Source of the DNA: Paraburkholderia sprentiae WSM5005
Lineage (GTDB): Bacteria; Pseudomonadota; Gammaproteobacteria; Burkholderiales; Burkholderiaceae
DNA length: 64,000 bases
Reading direction: 5' to 3'
Assembly: GCF_001865575.2 (NCBI RefSeq)
Contig: NZ_CP017561.2
Coordinates: forward strand, 248,001-312,000
The notes under the pieces: generated by a model
The model's database searches: none
What the model saw: the letters and a program-made list of their open reading frames with translations, nothing else
Told to the model about the DNA's origin: nothing
Program-made: the position numbers and the translations under genes
Shown: piece after piece, positions 53,819-62,569 of the stretch
Position numbering within the stretch: position 1 is the first letter of the stretch
Layout of the letters: every line of letters begins with the position of its first letter

Positions 53819-54553
53819 ATGGAAACTCGCTGGTCCGCATTGATGCCTGACGCGCGCAACGTCACGCCGCTCTACCTGCAGCTCGCGCGCAACCTGGCGA
53901 CGGCGATCCATTGCGGCGTGTGGTCGGCCGGCGAGGCGCTGCCCTCCGAGCGCACGTTGTCCGACGCGATCGGCGTGTCGCGCATCACCGCGCGCAAGGC
54001 AATCGAGCTATTGGTCGAGCAGGGGTTGATTCGGCGCTCGCGCGGCGCGGGCAGCTTCATCACGCCGCGCGTCGAGGATCCGCTGTCGCGTCTGACCGGC
54101 TTCACGAAGAAGATGCAGCAGCGCGGTTTCCGTCCGGATTCGGTGTGGCTCGAACGCGACGTGCGCGCCGCCAATCGCGACGAGCTCCTACACCTGGGCC
54201 TGTCACCTGGCGCGGCCGTCACGAGTCTGCGGCGGCTGCGGCGCGCGGACGGCATCGTGATGGCGGTCGAGCATTCCTCGCTGCCGGTCGCGATCGTGCC
54301 CGATCCGCTCGTGATCGGCGACTCGCTGTACAGCTATCTCGAACAACGCGGCGCCGCGGTGGTGCGCGCGTTGCAGCACTTTCGGGCGGTCAACGCGTCT
54401 AGCGAAATTGCCGCACTGATGGACCTCGAACCGCGCACCGCGCTGCTGGTCATTACCCGTATCGGCTACAGCGCGGATCAACGCGCGATCGAGCTGACCG
54501 ACACCTATTGCCGCGACGACTACTACGACTTCGTCGCTGAATTGCGCACCTGA
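53819..54553 (+). CDS. nagR: GntR-family regulator, HutC/NagR subfamily
   Basis: 244-aa repressor expected to answer to glucosamine or N-acetylglucosamine phosphates. N-terminal winged helix (about 15-80, LYLQLARNLATAIHCGVWSAGEALPSERTLSDAIGVSRITARKAIELLVEQGLIRRSRGAGSFI) and C-terminal UTRA domain. It opens the GlcNAc gene run and its promoter overlaps an inverted repeat, which suggests autoregulation. The role is inferred from context. Confidence 0.9.
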   Translation: METRWSALMPDARNVTPLYLQLARNLATAIHCGVWSAGEALPSERTLSDAIGVSRITARKAIELLVEQGLIRRSRGAGSFITPRVEDPLSRLTGFTKKMQQRGFRPDSVWLERDVRAANRDELLHLGLSPGAAVTSLRRLRRADGIVMAVEHSSLPVAIVPDPLVIGDSLYSYLEQRGAAVVRALQHFRAVNASSEIAALMDLEPRTALLVITRIGYSADQRAIELTDTYCRDDYYDFVAELRT

Positions 54554-54628
54554 ACTGCGCGGCCCGCGCAGGCCGCAGGTCTGGCGCACGCACATTTGCC
54601 GCATACGCATCACGCACCAGAGAGACTC

Positions 54629-55732
54629 ATGCTGACCGGAAACATACTCACCACCGAAGGGTGGATCCACGGCACGCTCGAATACGAAAACGGCCGCATC
54701 ATGGCGCTGTCCGGCGAGCGCGCCGATCCGTCGACGAACGACGCACCGTACATCCTGCCGGGCTTCATCGATCTACACGTGCATGGCGGCGGCGGCGCCG
54801 ACGTGATGGAGGCTGGCGACGCGATCGAAACGATCACGCGCACGCATGCGCGCTATGGCACCACCAGCCTGCTCGCGACGACGATGACCGCGCCGCGCGA
54901 CGAGCTGATGAACGTGGTCGCCGGGCTCGGCAAGGTCACGCGCGTGCGCACGCCGGGCTGCGCGCGCGTGCTCGGGGTGCATCTGGAAGGGCCGTACATC
55001 AACCCCGGCAAGCTCGGCGCCCAGCCCGACGCGGCGGTATCGGCGGTGATGGACGAGGTGCTCAAGTATCTGTCGATTGCGCCGATTCGTGTCGTCACGC
55101 TCGCGCCCGAGATCGCCGGCCACATGGAGATCATCTCCGAGATGGCGGCGCGCGGCGTGCGCGTGCAACTCGGTCATTCGCTCGGCACCTACGACGACGC
55201 GGTCGCCGCGCTCAAGCACGGCGCATGCGGTTTCACGCATCTGTTCAACGCGATGTCGCCGCTGCATCACCGCAACCCTGGGCTCGTCGGCGCCGCGCTC
55301 GCGCACGCCGAATACGCCGAAATCATTCCCGACCTGCTGCACGTGCATCCGGGCGCGATCCGTGCCGCGCTGCGCGCGATTCCGCGCCTGTACGTGGTGA
55401 CCGACAGCACGTCGGCGACCGGCATGCCCGATGGCGAATACCGCCTCGGCAGCCAGCACGTGACCAAGTGTCTCGGCGGCGTGCGTCTGGCCGACGGGAC
55501 GCTCGCGGGCAGCACGCTGACGATGGATCAGGCGCTGCGCAACCTCGTTTCGATCGGCCTGCCGATCGCCGATGTATCCCACCGTTTATCGCGCTACGCC
55601 GCCGACTATCTCGGCATCGAGGACCGCGGCCGCATCGCGCGCGGTGCGTGGGCCGACGTGGTCGTATTCGACCGCGAGCTGGCGCTGAGCGCGACCTACG
55701 TCGAAGGAGAAGCGATTGTCGAATATGCTTAA
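54629..55732 (+). CDS. nagA: N-acetylglucosamine-6-phosphate deacetylase
   Basis: 367-aa cytoplasmic amidohydrolase that removes acetate from GlcNAc-6-phosphate. The metal and active-site motifs GFIDLHVHGGGGADVMEA, GVHLEGPYINPGKLGAQ, QLGHSLGTYDDAVAALKHGACGFTHLFNAMSPLHHRNPG and the catalytic Asp in VVTDSTSATGMPDG are intact. ATG 54629 fits the family start. Its 3' end overlaps the SIS-domain gene. Confidence 0.96.
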   Translation: MLTGNILTTEGWIHGTLEYENGRIMALSGERADPSTNDAPYILPGFIDLHVHGGGGADVMEAGDAIETITRTHARYGTTSLLATTMTAPRDELMNVVAGLGKVTRVRTPGCARVLGVHLEGPYINPGKLGAQPDAAVSAVMDEVLKYLSIAPIRVVTLAPEIAGHMEIISEMAARGVRVQLGHSLGTYDDAVAALKHGACGFTHLFNAMSPLHHRNPGLVGAALAHAEYAEIIPDLLHVHPGAIRAALRAIPRLYVVTDSTSATGMPDGEYRLGSQHVTKCLGGVRLADGTLAGSTLTMDQALRNLVSIGLPIADVSHRLSRYAADYLGIEDRGRIARGAWADVVVFDRELALSATYVEGEAIVEYA

Positions 55733-56732
55733 GGAAGCGCTCGCGTCCGCCGCAACGGTCGCTGAGCAGCTCAAGGACACCTCGCGCGTCGCGGCGCTCG
55801 CCGCGAAGCTCGCGCAACAGCCGCGCCATGTCGCGCTGACGGTCGCGCGCGGCAGCTCGGACCATGCCGCCAGCTACTTTGCGTCCCTGACGATGAGCCG
55901 CCTCGGCGTGCCGGTCGCGTCGCTGCCGATGTCGGTCGCGACGCTGCAGCAAGCGCCGCTGCAGGTGCGCGATCAGCTTGCGCTCGCGTTTTCGCAATCG
56001 GGCAAGAGCCCCGACCTCGTCGGCACGATGAGCGCGCTGCGCGCGGCCGGCGCATTGACGGTGGCCGCCGTGAACGCGCCGTCGTCGCCGCTCGCCGACG
56101 CGTGCGAGTGGCATCTGCCGCTCGTCGCCGGTCCCGAACTGAGCGTCGCGGCGACCAAGAGCTATATCGCGATGCTGTCGATCTCCGCGCAGCTGGTCGC
56201 GCATTGGCAGAACGACGCCGAGCTGCTCGGTGGGCTGGGTACGCTGCCCGATGCGCTGGAGCGCGCGGGCCGGCTCGACTGGTCGATGGCCGTGAAGGAG
56301 TTGCGCGGCGTCGAGCGGATGATCGTGATTGGCCGCGGCCTTGGCCTCGCGATCGCACAGGAAGCCGCGCTGAAGCTGAAGGAAACCTCCGGCATTCAGG
56401 CCGAAGCGTTTTCGAGCGCGGAAGTGCGCCATGGCCCGATGGAGCTGATCGACCGCGACTATCCGCTGCTCGTATTCGCGCCGCGCGGACCGGAGCAGGC
56501 CGGTCTGCTGCAACTCGCGCATGACATGCGCGCGCGCGGTGCACGCGTGCTGCTCGCGGCGCCGGACGACATTGCGGAGGCCTCGCTGCCGCTCGTCGCC
56601 ACCGCACACGCGGCGCTCGATCCGATCGCCGCCATCCTGTCCTTTTACGTGATGGCCGCGGATCTTGCCGCAGCGCGCGGGCGCAATCCCGACGCGCCAC
56701 GCCATCTCAACAAAGTCACCGAAACTCACTGA
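55716..56732 (+). CDS. SIS-domain protein, glucosamine-6-phosphate deaminase/isomerase type (GlmS-like, no glutaminase)
   Basis: 338-aa protein with two SIS domains and no glutaminase domain. ARGSSDHAASYFASLTMSRLGVPV, AFSQSGKSPDLVGTM, GPELSVAATKSYIAMLS and EAALKLKETSGIQAEAFSSAEVRHGPM are shared with the isomerase half of GlmS. In this context it most likely converts glucosamine-6-phosphate to fructose-6-phosphate and ammonia (NagB-II). TTG at 55716 is favoured: AAGGAG lies 7 bases upstream, at 55703-55708. It overlaps the nagA stop by 17 bases. Confidence 0.88.
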   Translation: MSNMLKEALASAATVAEQLKDTSRVAALAAKLAQQPRHVALTVARGSSDHAASYFASLTMSRLGVPVASLPMSVATLQQAPLQVRDQLALAFSQSGKSPDLVGTMSALRAAGALTVAAVNAPSSPLADACEWHLPLVAGPELSVAATKSYIAMLSISAQLVAHWQNDAELLGGLGTLPDALERAGRLDWSMAVKELRGVERMIVIGRGLGLAIAQEAALKLKETSGIQAEAFSSAEVRHGPMELIDRDYPLLVFAPRGPEQAGLLQLAHDMRARGARVLLAAPDDIAEASLPLVATAHAALDPIAAILSFYVMAADLAAARGRNPDAPRHLNKVTETH

Positions 56733-56737
56733 CGAGA

Positions 56738-59350
56738 ATGACGATGCGACGTGTCGAGAAGTCCAAGCTGATGAGCCATTCCGAAGATCACATCGTTTTG
56801 CTTGCACCGCTGACCGGTCCGGTCGTGCCGCTCGCGAAGGTGCCGGACCCGGTGTTTTCGGGCGGCATGTTCGGCGACGGCATCGGCGTCGATCCGCTCG
56901 AGGGCCGGCTCGTCGCGCCATGCGACGGCGTCGTCACGCATCTGGCGCGCACCGGCCACGCGGTGACGCTCGAAAGCGCCGAAGGCGCGCAGATTCTGCT
57001 GCATATCGGTATCGACACGGTCGGGCTGAACGGCAAGGGTTTCGCGCCGATGGTCGGGCAGGGCGCGCACGTGCGCGCCGGCGACGTGCTGATCGAGTTC
57101 GATCAGGATCAGATCGCGCTCAATGCGCCGAGTCTCGTGTCGGTCATCGCGATTGCGAATTCGGATGCATTCGAGATCATCGAGCGTGCACCGGCCGGCC
57201 ACGCGACGGCCGGCGAAACGCCGCTAATGGTGCTGCGCGCGCGCGATGGCGTCAGCCATGACGCGGTGCGCGAGGCGAGCGCCGCGCACGTCATGGACGA
57301 AGCGCGCCGGCAGATCACGCTGACGCACCCGGGCGGCCTGCATGCGCGGCCCGCGGCGCGAGCGCGCGAAGCGGCGCGCGGCTTCGACGCGCGCGTCGAG
57401 GTGCGCTACGACGGGCGCAAGGCGCCGATCGAAAGCGTGGTGGGTCTGCTGGGACTCGGTGCCGGCGAAGGCGCGAGCATCGAGCTGCTCGGCGTCGGAC
57501 CGCAGGCGCAGGCGGCGGTCGATGCGATCGCTGACGAACTGACGCGCGAAGCGCACGGCGAGGTCGAGCAGATGCGCGAGCAGAAGCCGGCGCGGCAAGC
57601 GACAACAGCGGCGGCAGTCGTTGCGGCGCCCGCTGCGGGCGAGCCGCTCGCGCCGAATACGCTCGCTGGCGTGTGCGCGGCGCCGGGCGTCGCGCTCGGC
57701 AAGCTGGTGCGCTGGGACGACGCGGATCTCGATCCGCCCGAACACGCGAGCGGCACCTCGGCGGCGGAGAGCCGTCTGCTCGACAAGGCGATCGCGACCG
57801 TCGACGCCGATCTCGACACGATCGTGCGCGATGCGTCGCAACGCGGCGCAGTCGGCGAGGCGGGGATTTTCGCGGTGCATCGTGTACTGCTCGAAGATCC
57901 AACGCTGCTCGACGCCGCGCGCGATCTGATCAGCCTCGGCAAGAGCGCCGGTTTTGCGTGGCGCGAGGCGATCCGCGCGCAAATCGGCATCCTCAGTAAC
58001 GTCGAGGACGCGCTCCTCGCCGAGCGTGCCGCCGATCTGCGCGACATCGACAAGCGCGTGCAGCGCGCGCTCGGCTACACCAGTAGCGCGGCCCGCACGC
58101 TGCCGGACGAGGCGGTGCTCGCGGCCGACGAATTCACGCCGTCGGATCTGTCGTCGCTCGATCGCACGCGCGTGACCGGCCTCGTGATGGCACGTGGCGG
58201 CGCGACCTCGCACGCGGCGATTCTCGCGCGTCAGGCAGGCATCCCGGCGCTGGTCGCGGTCGGCGACGCATTGCATGCGATTCCCGATGGCACTCAGGTG
58301 GTGGTGCATGCGAGCACCGGTCGCCTCGCCTTCGCGCCGACCGAGCTCGACGTCGAACGCGCCCGCCGCGAACGCAGCCGCCTCGCCGACCTGCGCGAAG
58401 CGAATCGCCGCACGTCGCAGCAGGCAGCCGCGACCGCCGACGGCCGCGCGATCGAAGTGGCCGCCAACATCGCCACACTCGACGACGCAACCGCCGCCGT
58501 CGACAACGGCGCCGACGCGGTCGGACTGCTGCGCACCGAGCTCCTGTTCATCCACCGCGCGGCCGCACCGAGCGCGGACGAGCATCGTCAGAGCTATCAG
58601 GCGATCGTCGATGCGTTGCGCGGCCGTACCGCGATCATTCGTACGCTCGACGTCGGCGCGGACAAGGAGGTCGACTATCTGACACTGCCGCCCGAGCCGA
58701 ACCCCGCGCTCGGTCTGCGCGGCGTGCGCCTCGCGCAGGTGCGCCCCGATCTGCTCGACGACCAGCTGCGAGGCTTGCTGGCCGTGCGTCCGGTCGGCGC
58801 GGTGCGCATCCTGCTGCCGATGGTCACCGACGCGGGGGAACTGATCCGCATCCGCAAGCGTATCGACGAGCTCGCACGCGAAGCGGGCAGGACGGAGCCG
58901 ATCGAAGTGGGCGCGATGATCGAGGTGCCGTCGGCTGCATTGCTCGCCGATCAGCTCGCGCAGCACGCCGACTTCCTGTCGATCGGCACCAACGACCTGA
59001 CGCAATACACGCTCGCGATGGACCGCTGCCAGCCCGATCTCGCGGCGCAAGCGGACGGCCTGCATCCGGCGGTGCTGCGCCTGATCGCGGCGACCGTCGA
59101 AGGTGCCGCGAAGCACGGTAAATGGGTCGGCGTGTGCGGCGCGCTGGCCGGCGACCCGCTCGCGATGCCGCTGCTCGTCGGTCTCGGCGTGACCGAGCTG
59201 TCGGTGGATCCGGTCTCGGTGCCGGGCATCAAGGCACGCGTGCGCACGCTCGACTATCAGCTGTGCCGCCAGCGCGCCCGCGATGCGCTGGCGCTGGACT
59301 CGGCGCAGGCGGTCAGAGCCGCGAGCCGCGCCGCTTGGCCCCTCGATTAA
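56738..59350 (+). CDS. Fused PTS protein: EIIA(Glc-type)-HPr-enzyme I
   Basis: 870-aa multidomain phosphotransfer protein for GlcNAc uptake. Domains in order: EIIA (about 20-165, phospho-His89 in ILLHIGIDTV), HPr (about 190-275, phospho-His202 in GGLHARPAA), enzyme I (about 300-860, phospho-His492 in GGATSHAAILAR, then the PEP-binding part with LLRTELLFIH, TLDVGADKEV, SIGTNDLTQYTLA and GVCGALAGD). All three relay histidines are present, so the chain PEP-EI-HPr-EIIA is complete in one chain and feeds the EIICB encoded next. Similar fusions are called NagF or FruB/PtsP types. Confidence 0.94.
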   Translation: MTMRRVEKSKLMSHSEDHIVLLAPLTGPVVPLAKVPDPVFSGGMFGDGIGVDPLEGRLVAPCDGVVTHLARTGHAVTLESAEGAQILLHIGIDTVGLNGKGFAPMVGQGAHVRAGDVLIEFDQDQIALNAPSLVSVIAIANSDAFEIIERAPAGHATAGETPLMVLRARDGVSHDAVREASAAHVMDEARRQITLTHPGGLHARPAARAREAARGFDARVEVRYDGRKAPIESVVGLLGLGAGEGASIELLGVGPQAQAAVDAIADELTREAHGEVEQMREQKPARQATTAAAVVAAPAAGEPLAPNTLAGVCAAPGVALGKLVRWDDADLDPPEHASGTSAAESRLLDKAIATVDADLDTIVRDASQRGAVGEAGIFAVHRVLLEDPTLLDAARDLISLGKSAGFAWREAIRAQIGILSNVEDALLAERAADLRDIDKRVQRALGYTSSAARTLPDEAVLAADEFTPSDLSSLDRTRVTGLVMARGGATSHAAILARQAGIPALVAVGDALHAIPDGTQVVVHASTGRLAFAPTELDVERARRERSRLADLREANRRTSQQAAATADGRAIEVAANIATLDDATAAVDNGADAVGLLRTELLFIHRAAAPSADEHRQSYQAIVDALRGRTAIIRTLDVGADKEVDYLTLPPEPNPALGLRGVRLAQVRPDLLDDQLRGLLAVRPVGAVRILLPMVTDAGELIRIRKRIDELAREAGRTEPIEVGAMIEVPSAALLADQLAQHADFLSIGTNDLTQYTLAMDRCQPDLAAQADGLHPAVLRLIAATVEGAAKHGKWVGVCGALAGDPLAMPLLVGLGVTELSVDPVSVPGIKARVRTLDYQLCRQRARDALALDSAQAVRAASRAAWPLD

Positions 59351-59483
59351 ACCGTAACGAACTTGGAGAACCCCCGCGCCGCGCGCCCGGCAGCACGTCT
59401 GCCTTCGCGCGCGCAGCGATTCGCCAGCTGGCTGCACCACTCAACCAAGACGTACCCCTACGAGACAAAAACTGGAGATACCG

Positions 59484-61301
59484 ATGGATGGAAATCCGTT
59501 TCTGAAGATTCAGCGCCTGGGACGCGCGCTGATGCTGCCGATCGCCGTGCTACCGGTTGCCGGCCTGCTGCTGCGGCTCGGCCAGCCCGACGTGTTCAAC
59601 ATCAAGATGATCGCCGATGCGGGCGGCGCGATCTTCGACAACCTGCCGCTCCTGTTCGCGATCGGCGTGGCGGTCGGCTTTGCGAAAGACAATAACGGCG
59701 TCGCCGGTCTCGCTGGCGCGATCGGCTATCTGGTGCAGATCGCGGTGATGAAGGACATCAACGACAAGCTCAACATGGGCGTGCTGTCGGGGATCATCGC
59801 GGGGATCGTCGCGGGGCTGCTGTACAACCGCTACAAGGACATCAAGCTGCCCGACTACCTTGCGTTTTTCGGGGGCAAACGCTTCGTGCCGATCGTGACA
59901 GGCGTGGTCTGCGTGGGGCTAGGCATCGTATTCGGCCACGTGTGGGAGCCGGTGCAGAACGCAATTGACGTGGCCGGCCACTGGCTGACGACGGCCGGCG
60001 CGTTCGGCGCGTTCGTGTTCGGCGTGCTGAACCGGCTGCTGCTCGTCACGGGCCTGCATCACATCCTCAATTCGCTGACCTGGTTCGTGTTCGGCACGTT
60101 CACGCCGGCGGGCGGCGCGCCGGTCACGGGTGACCTGCACCGCTTCTTCGCGGGCGACCCGACCGCGGGCACCTTCATGACCGGCTTCTTCCCGGTGATG
60201 ATGTTCGGCCTGCCGGCCGCGTGTCTGGCGATGTATCACGAGGCGCCGAAGGAGCGTCGCGCGATGGTGTTCGGCCTGCTGTTCTCGATGGCGCTCACGT
60301 CATTCCTGACCGGTGTGACGGAGCCTATCGAGTTCAGCTTCATGTTCCTCGCGCCGGTGCTGTATGCGATCCACGCGCTGCTGACGGGGTTGTCGCTCGC
60401 GATCTGCTCGGCGCTCGGGATTCACCTCGGCTTCACGTTCTCGGCGGGCTTCATCGACTACGTGCTGAACTTCGGTCTGTCGACCAAGGGCTGGTGGGCG
60501 ATTCCGATCGGCGTCGCGTATTCGGTCCTGTACTACGGTCTGTTCCGTTTCTTCATCCGCAAGTTCAACATGGCGACGCCGGGCCGTGAGCCCGCCGCCG
60601 CCGACGAACAGGTGGAGTCGTTCGCGGCCGGTGGTTTCGTCGCGCCGGTGGCCGGCGCGGACGTGCCGCGTGCGCGGCGTTATATCGCGGCGCTCGGTGG
60701 CGCGGCGAATCTGTCGGTCGTGGATGCGTGCACGACGCGTTTGCGTTTGTCGGTCGTCGATGCGAACAAGGTTTCGGAGAGCGAGCTGAAGTCGATCGGC
60801 GCGCGTGGCGTGCTCAAGCGCGGCACGAACAGCGTGCAGGTGATCATCGGACCGGAGGCGGACATCATCGCCGACGAGATGCGGGCGGTGATCGCGCAGG
60901 GTGAGGGCAGCGCGGTGAAGGCGGCGGATGCTGCTGCCGTGTCGGCGCCAGCTGATGGTGCTGCAGCTACCGTTGGCGCGCCGGCCGCGCAAAACGCTGA
61001 GCCGGCTCCCGACGCACAAGGCGGTCCGCTCGATCCCGATCCGCTGCGCTGGCTCGCCGTGCTCGGCGGTGCTGGCAACGTGGTGTCGCTCGATGCGGTC
61101 GCGGCGACGCGTCTGCGAGTGGTCGTGCGCGATCCGTCGGCGGTCGATCGTCAGCGCCTCGCGGCGCTCGATACCGCGTGGGTCTCGACGAACACGTTCC
61201 ATATCGTCGTCGGCGAGGCCGCGCAGCGGTATGCGCAGAAGCTGGCCGAGCGCCTGTCGTCGCAAGGCGGTGGCGCGGGCGCGGCGCCGGTGCCGGCGTG
61301 A
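59484..61301 (+). CDS. nagE: PTS N-acetylglucosamine permease EIIC-EIIB, with a second, degenerate EIIB
   Basis: 605-aa membrane transporter. EIIC occupies about 1-365 (eight or more helices; FNIKMIADAGGAIFDNLPLLFAIGVAVGFAKDNNGVAGLAG and VTGLHHILNSL are typical). EIIB-1 (about 390-475) has the phospho-cysteine C416 in VVDACTTRLRL. A Pro/Ala linker is followed by EIIB-2 (about 515-600), whose corresponding residue is Ala540 (VAATRLRV), so it cannot accept phosphate by cysteine. EIIA is supplied by the fusion encoded upstream. Followed by a terminator. Confidence 0.94.
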   Translation: MDGNPFLKIQRLGRALMLPIAVLPVAGLLLRLGQPDVFNIKMIADAGGAIFDNLPLLFAIGVAVGFAKDNNGVAGLAGAIGYLVQIAVMKDINDKLNMGVLSGIIAGIVAGLLYNRYKDIKLPDYLAFFGGKRFVPIVTGVVCVGLGIVFGHVWEPVQNAIDVAGHWLTTAGAFGAFVFGVLNRLLLVTGLHHILNSLTWFVFGTFTPAGGAPVTGDLHRFFAGDPTAGTFMTGFFPVMMFGLPAACLAMYHEAPKERRAMVFGLLFSMALTSFLTGVTEPIEFSFMFLAPVLYAIHALLTGLSLAICSALGIHLGFTFSAGFIDYVLNFGLSTKGWWAIPIGVAYSVLYYGLFRFFIRKFNMATPGREPAAADEQVESFAAGGFVAPVAGADVPRARRYIAALGGAANLSVVDACTTRLRLSVVDANKVSESELKSIGARGVLKRGTNSVQVIIGPEADIIADEMRAVIAQGEGSAVKAADAAAVSAPADGAAATVGAPAAQNAEPAPDAQGGPLDPDPLRWLAVLGGAGNVVSLDAVAATRLRVVVRDPSAVDRQRLAALDTAWVSTNTFHIVVGEAAQRYAQKLAERLSSQGGGAGAAPVPA

Positions 61302-61356
61302 TCGATTGATGGCTGTCGAGCGCTGTCGAGTCGCGCAGCTGTCGCAGCGCGGCATT

Positions 61357-61390
61357 AAAAAAGCGGCACCTCGTCCCGAGGCGCCGCTTT
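61357..61390. terminator. Bidirectional terminator between nagE and cydB
   Basis: AAAGCGGC, an unpaired A, CCTCG, loop TCC, then CGAGG, an unpaired C, GCCGCTTT, with an A run on the left and T on the right. It serves both convergent genes. Confidence 0.9.
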
Positions 61391-61401
61391 ACCCGTGCCG
61401 C

Positions 61402-62538
61402 TCAATACATCGAATGATGGTTTTCCTTGATCGCCGCGGCGGTCACCTTGCCGCGCATCACCCGATATACCCAGCCCGTATAGAGCAGGATGATCGGCAG
61501 GAACACGATCACCGCGAACAGCATGATCTCGAGTGTCATGCGGCTCGACGTCGAATCCCACAGGGTCAGACTGCTGCGGCCGTCGAGCGACGAAGGCATG
61601 ATGAACGGGAACATCGAGAAGCCAGCGGTCAAAATCACGCCGATGACCATCAGCGATGTCGACAGAAACGCCGTCGCCTCGAAGCGCGAACGCGCGAGCA
61701 GCGCCGCGAGCACCCCGCCGACGAGCCCCGCGAGCGGCGCAATCGCCATCCATGGATAAAGCGCGTAGTTGGTCAGCCATAACCCCGGCGCGCCGATCAC
61801 GGTCTTCATCAACGGATTGGAGACGGCGTCGAACGGCGGCGCATCGACGATCTGATAGCCGCCGATCATCGTCGCGACGAGCGCGCCCGCGACCACGAAC
61901 AGCACCACCACGCACAGCGCCGCGAGCCGCAGCGCCTTCGACGCGCGCTCGTGGACCACGCCATCGGTCTTCCACTTGACGAACGCGGCGCCGTGCGCAG
62001 TCAGCATCGACACACTGACAAGACCGGTCAGCAACGCGAACGGATTGAGCAGGCCAAAGAAGCTGCCGTGATAGGTGACGCGCAGATCGGTATCGAACGA
62101 GAACGGCACGCCTTGCAGCAGATTGCCGAATGCGACGCCGAACACGAGCGCCGGCACGAAGCCGCCGATAAAAAGGCCCCAGTCCCACGCGGTGCGCCAG
62201 CGCGGGTCGTCGCGCTTGCCGCGATAGTCGAAGCCGACCGGGCGGAAGAACAGCGCGAACAGCACCAGCAGCATCGCGAAGTAAAAGCCCGAAAACGATG
62301 CCGCGTAGGCGAGCGGCCACGCGGCGAACATCGCGCCGCCCGCGGTCACGAACCACACCTGGTTGCCTTCCCAGGTTGCGCCGACCGTGTTCACGACGAT
62401 GCGGCGCTCGGAGTCCGTTTTGGCGATGAACGGCAGCAGGATCGCCGCGCCCATGTCGAACCCGTCGGTGAGCGCGAAGCCGATCAGCAGTGCGCCAATC
62501 AAGACCCACCAGATCAGTCTGAGAGCTGCGTAGTCCAT
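61402..62538 (-). CDS. cydB: Cytochrome bd ubiquinol oxidase subunit II
   Basis: 378-aa inner-membrane subunit of the copper-free bd oxidase. [66 protein letters not shown] is nearly identical in pattern to E. coli CydB, and [12 protein letters not shown] and the C-terminal [13 protein letters not shown] follow. It starts 31 bases after cydA. I find no cydX-type small gene between its stop and the terminator. Confidence 0.97.
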   Translation of the reverse strand: MDYAALRLIWWVLIGALLIGFALTDGFDMGAAILLPFIAKTDSERRIVVNTVGATWEGNQVWFVTAGGAMFAAWPLAYAASFSGFYFAMLLVLFALFFRPVGFDYRGKRDDPRWRTAWDWGLFIGGFVPALVFGVAFGNLLQGVPFSFDTDLRVTYHGSFFGLLNPFALLTGLVSVSMLTAHGAAFVKWKTDGVVHERASKALRLAALCVVVLFVVAGALVATMIGGYQIVDAPPFDAVSNPLMKTVIGAPGLWLTNYALYPWMAIAPLAGLVGGVLAALLARSRFEATAFLSTSLMVIGVILTAGFSMFPFIMPSSLDGRSSLTLWDSTSSRMTLEIMLFAVIVFLPIILLYTGWVYRVMRGKVTAAAIKENHHSMY

Positions 62539-62569
62539 CGGGGTTCCTCCGAAGCGGTGTAGCCGTGAG

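Noticed and set aside
57224..59440. A 738-codon minus-strand open frame antisense to the EIIA-HPr-EI fusion
   Set aside because: Length alone is impressive, but the plus strand encodes three complete PTS domains with all active-site histidines; the antisense translation is Arg/His-rich without any domain.
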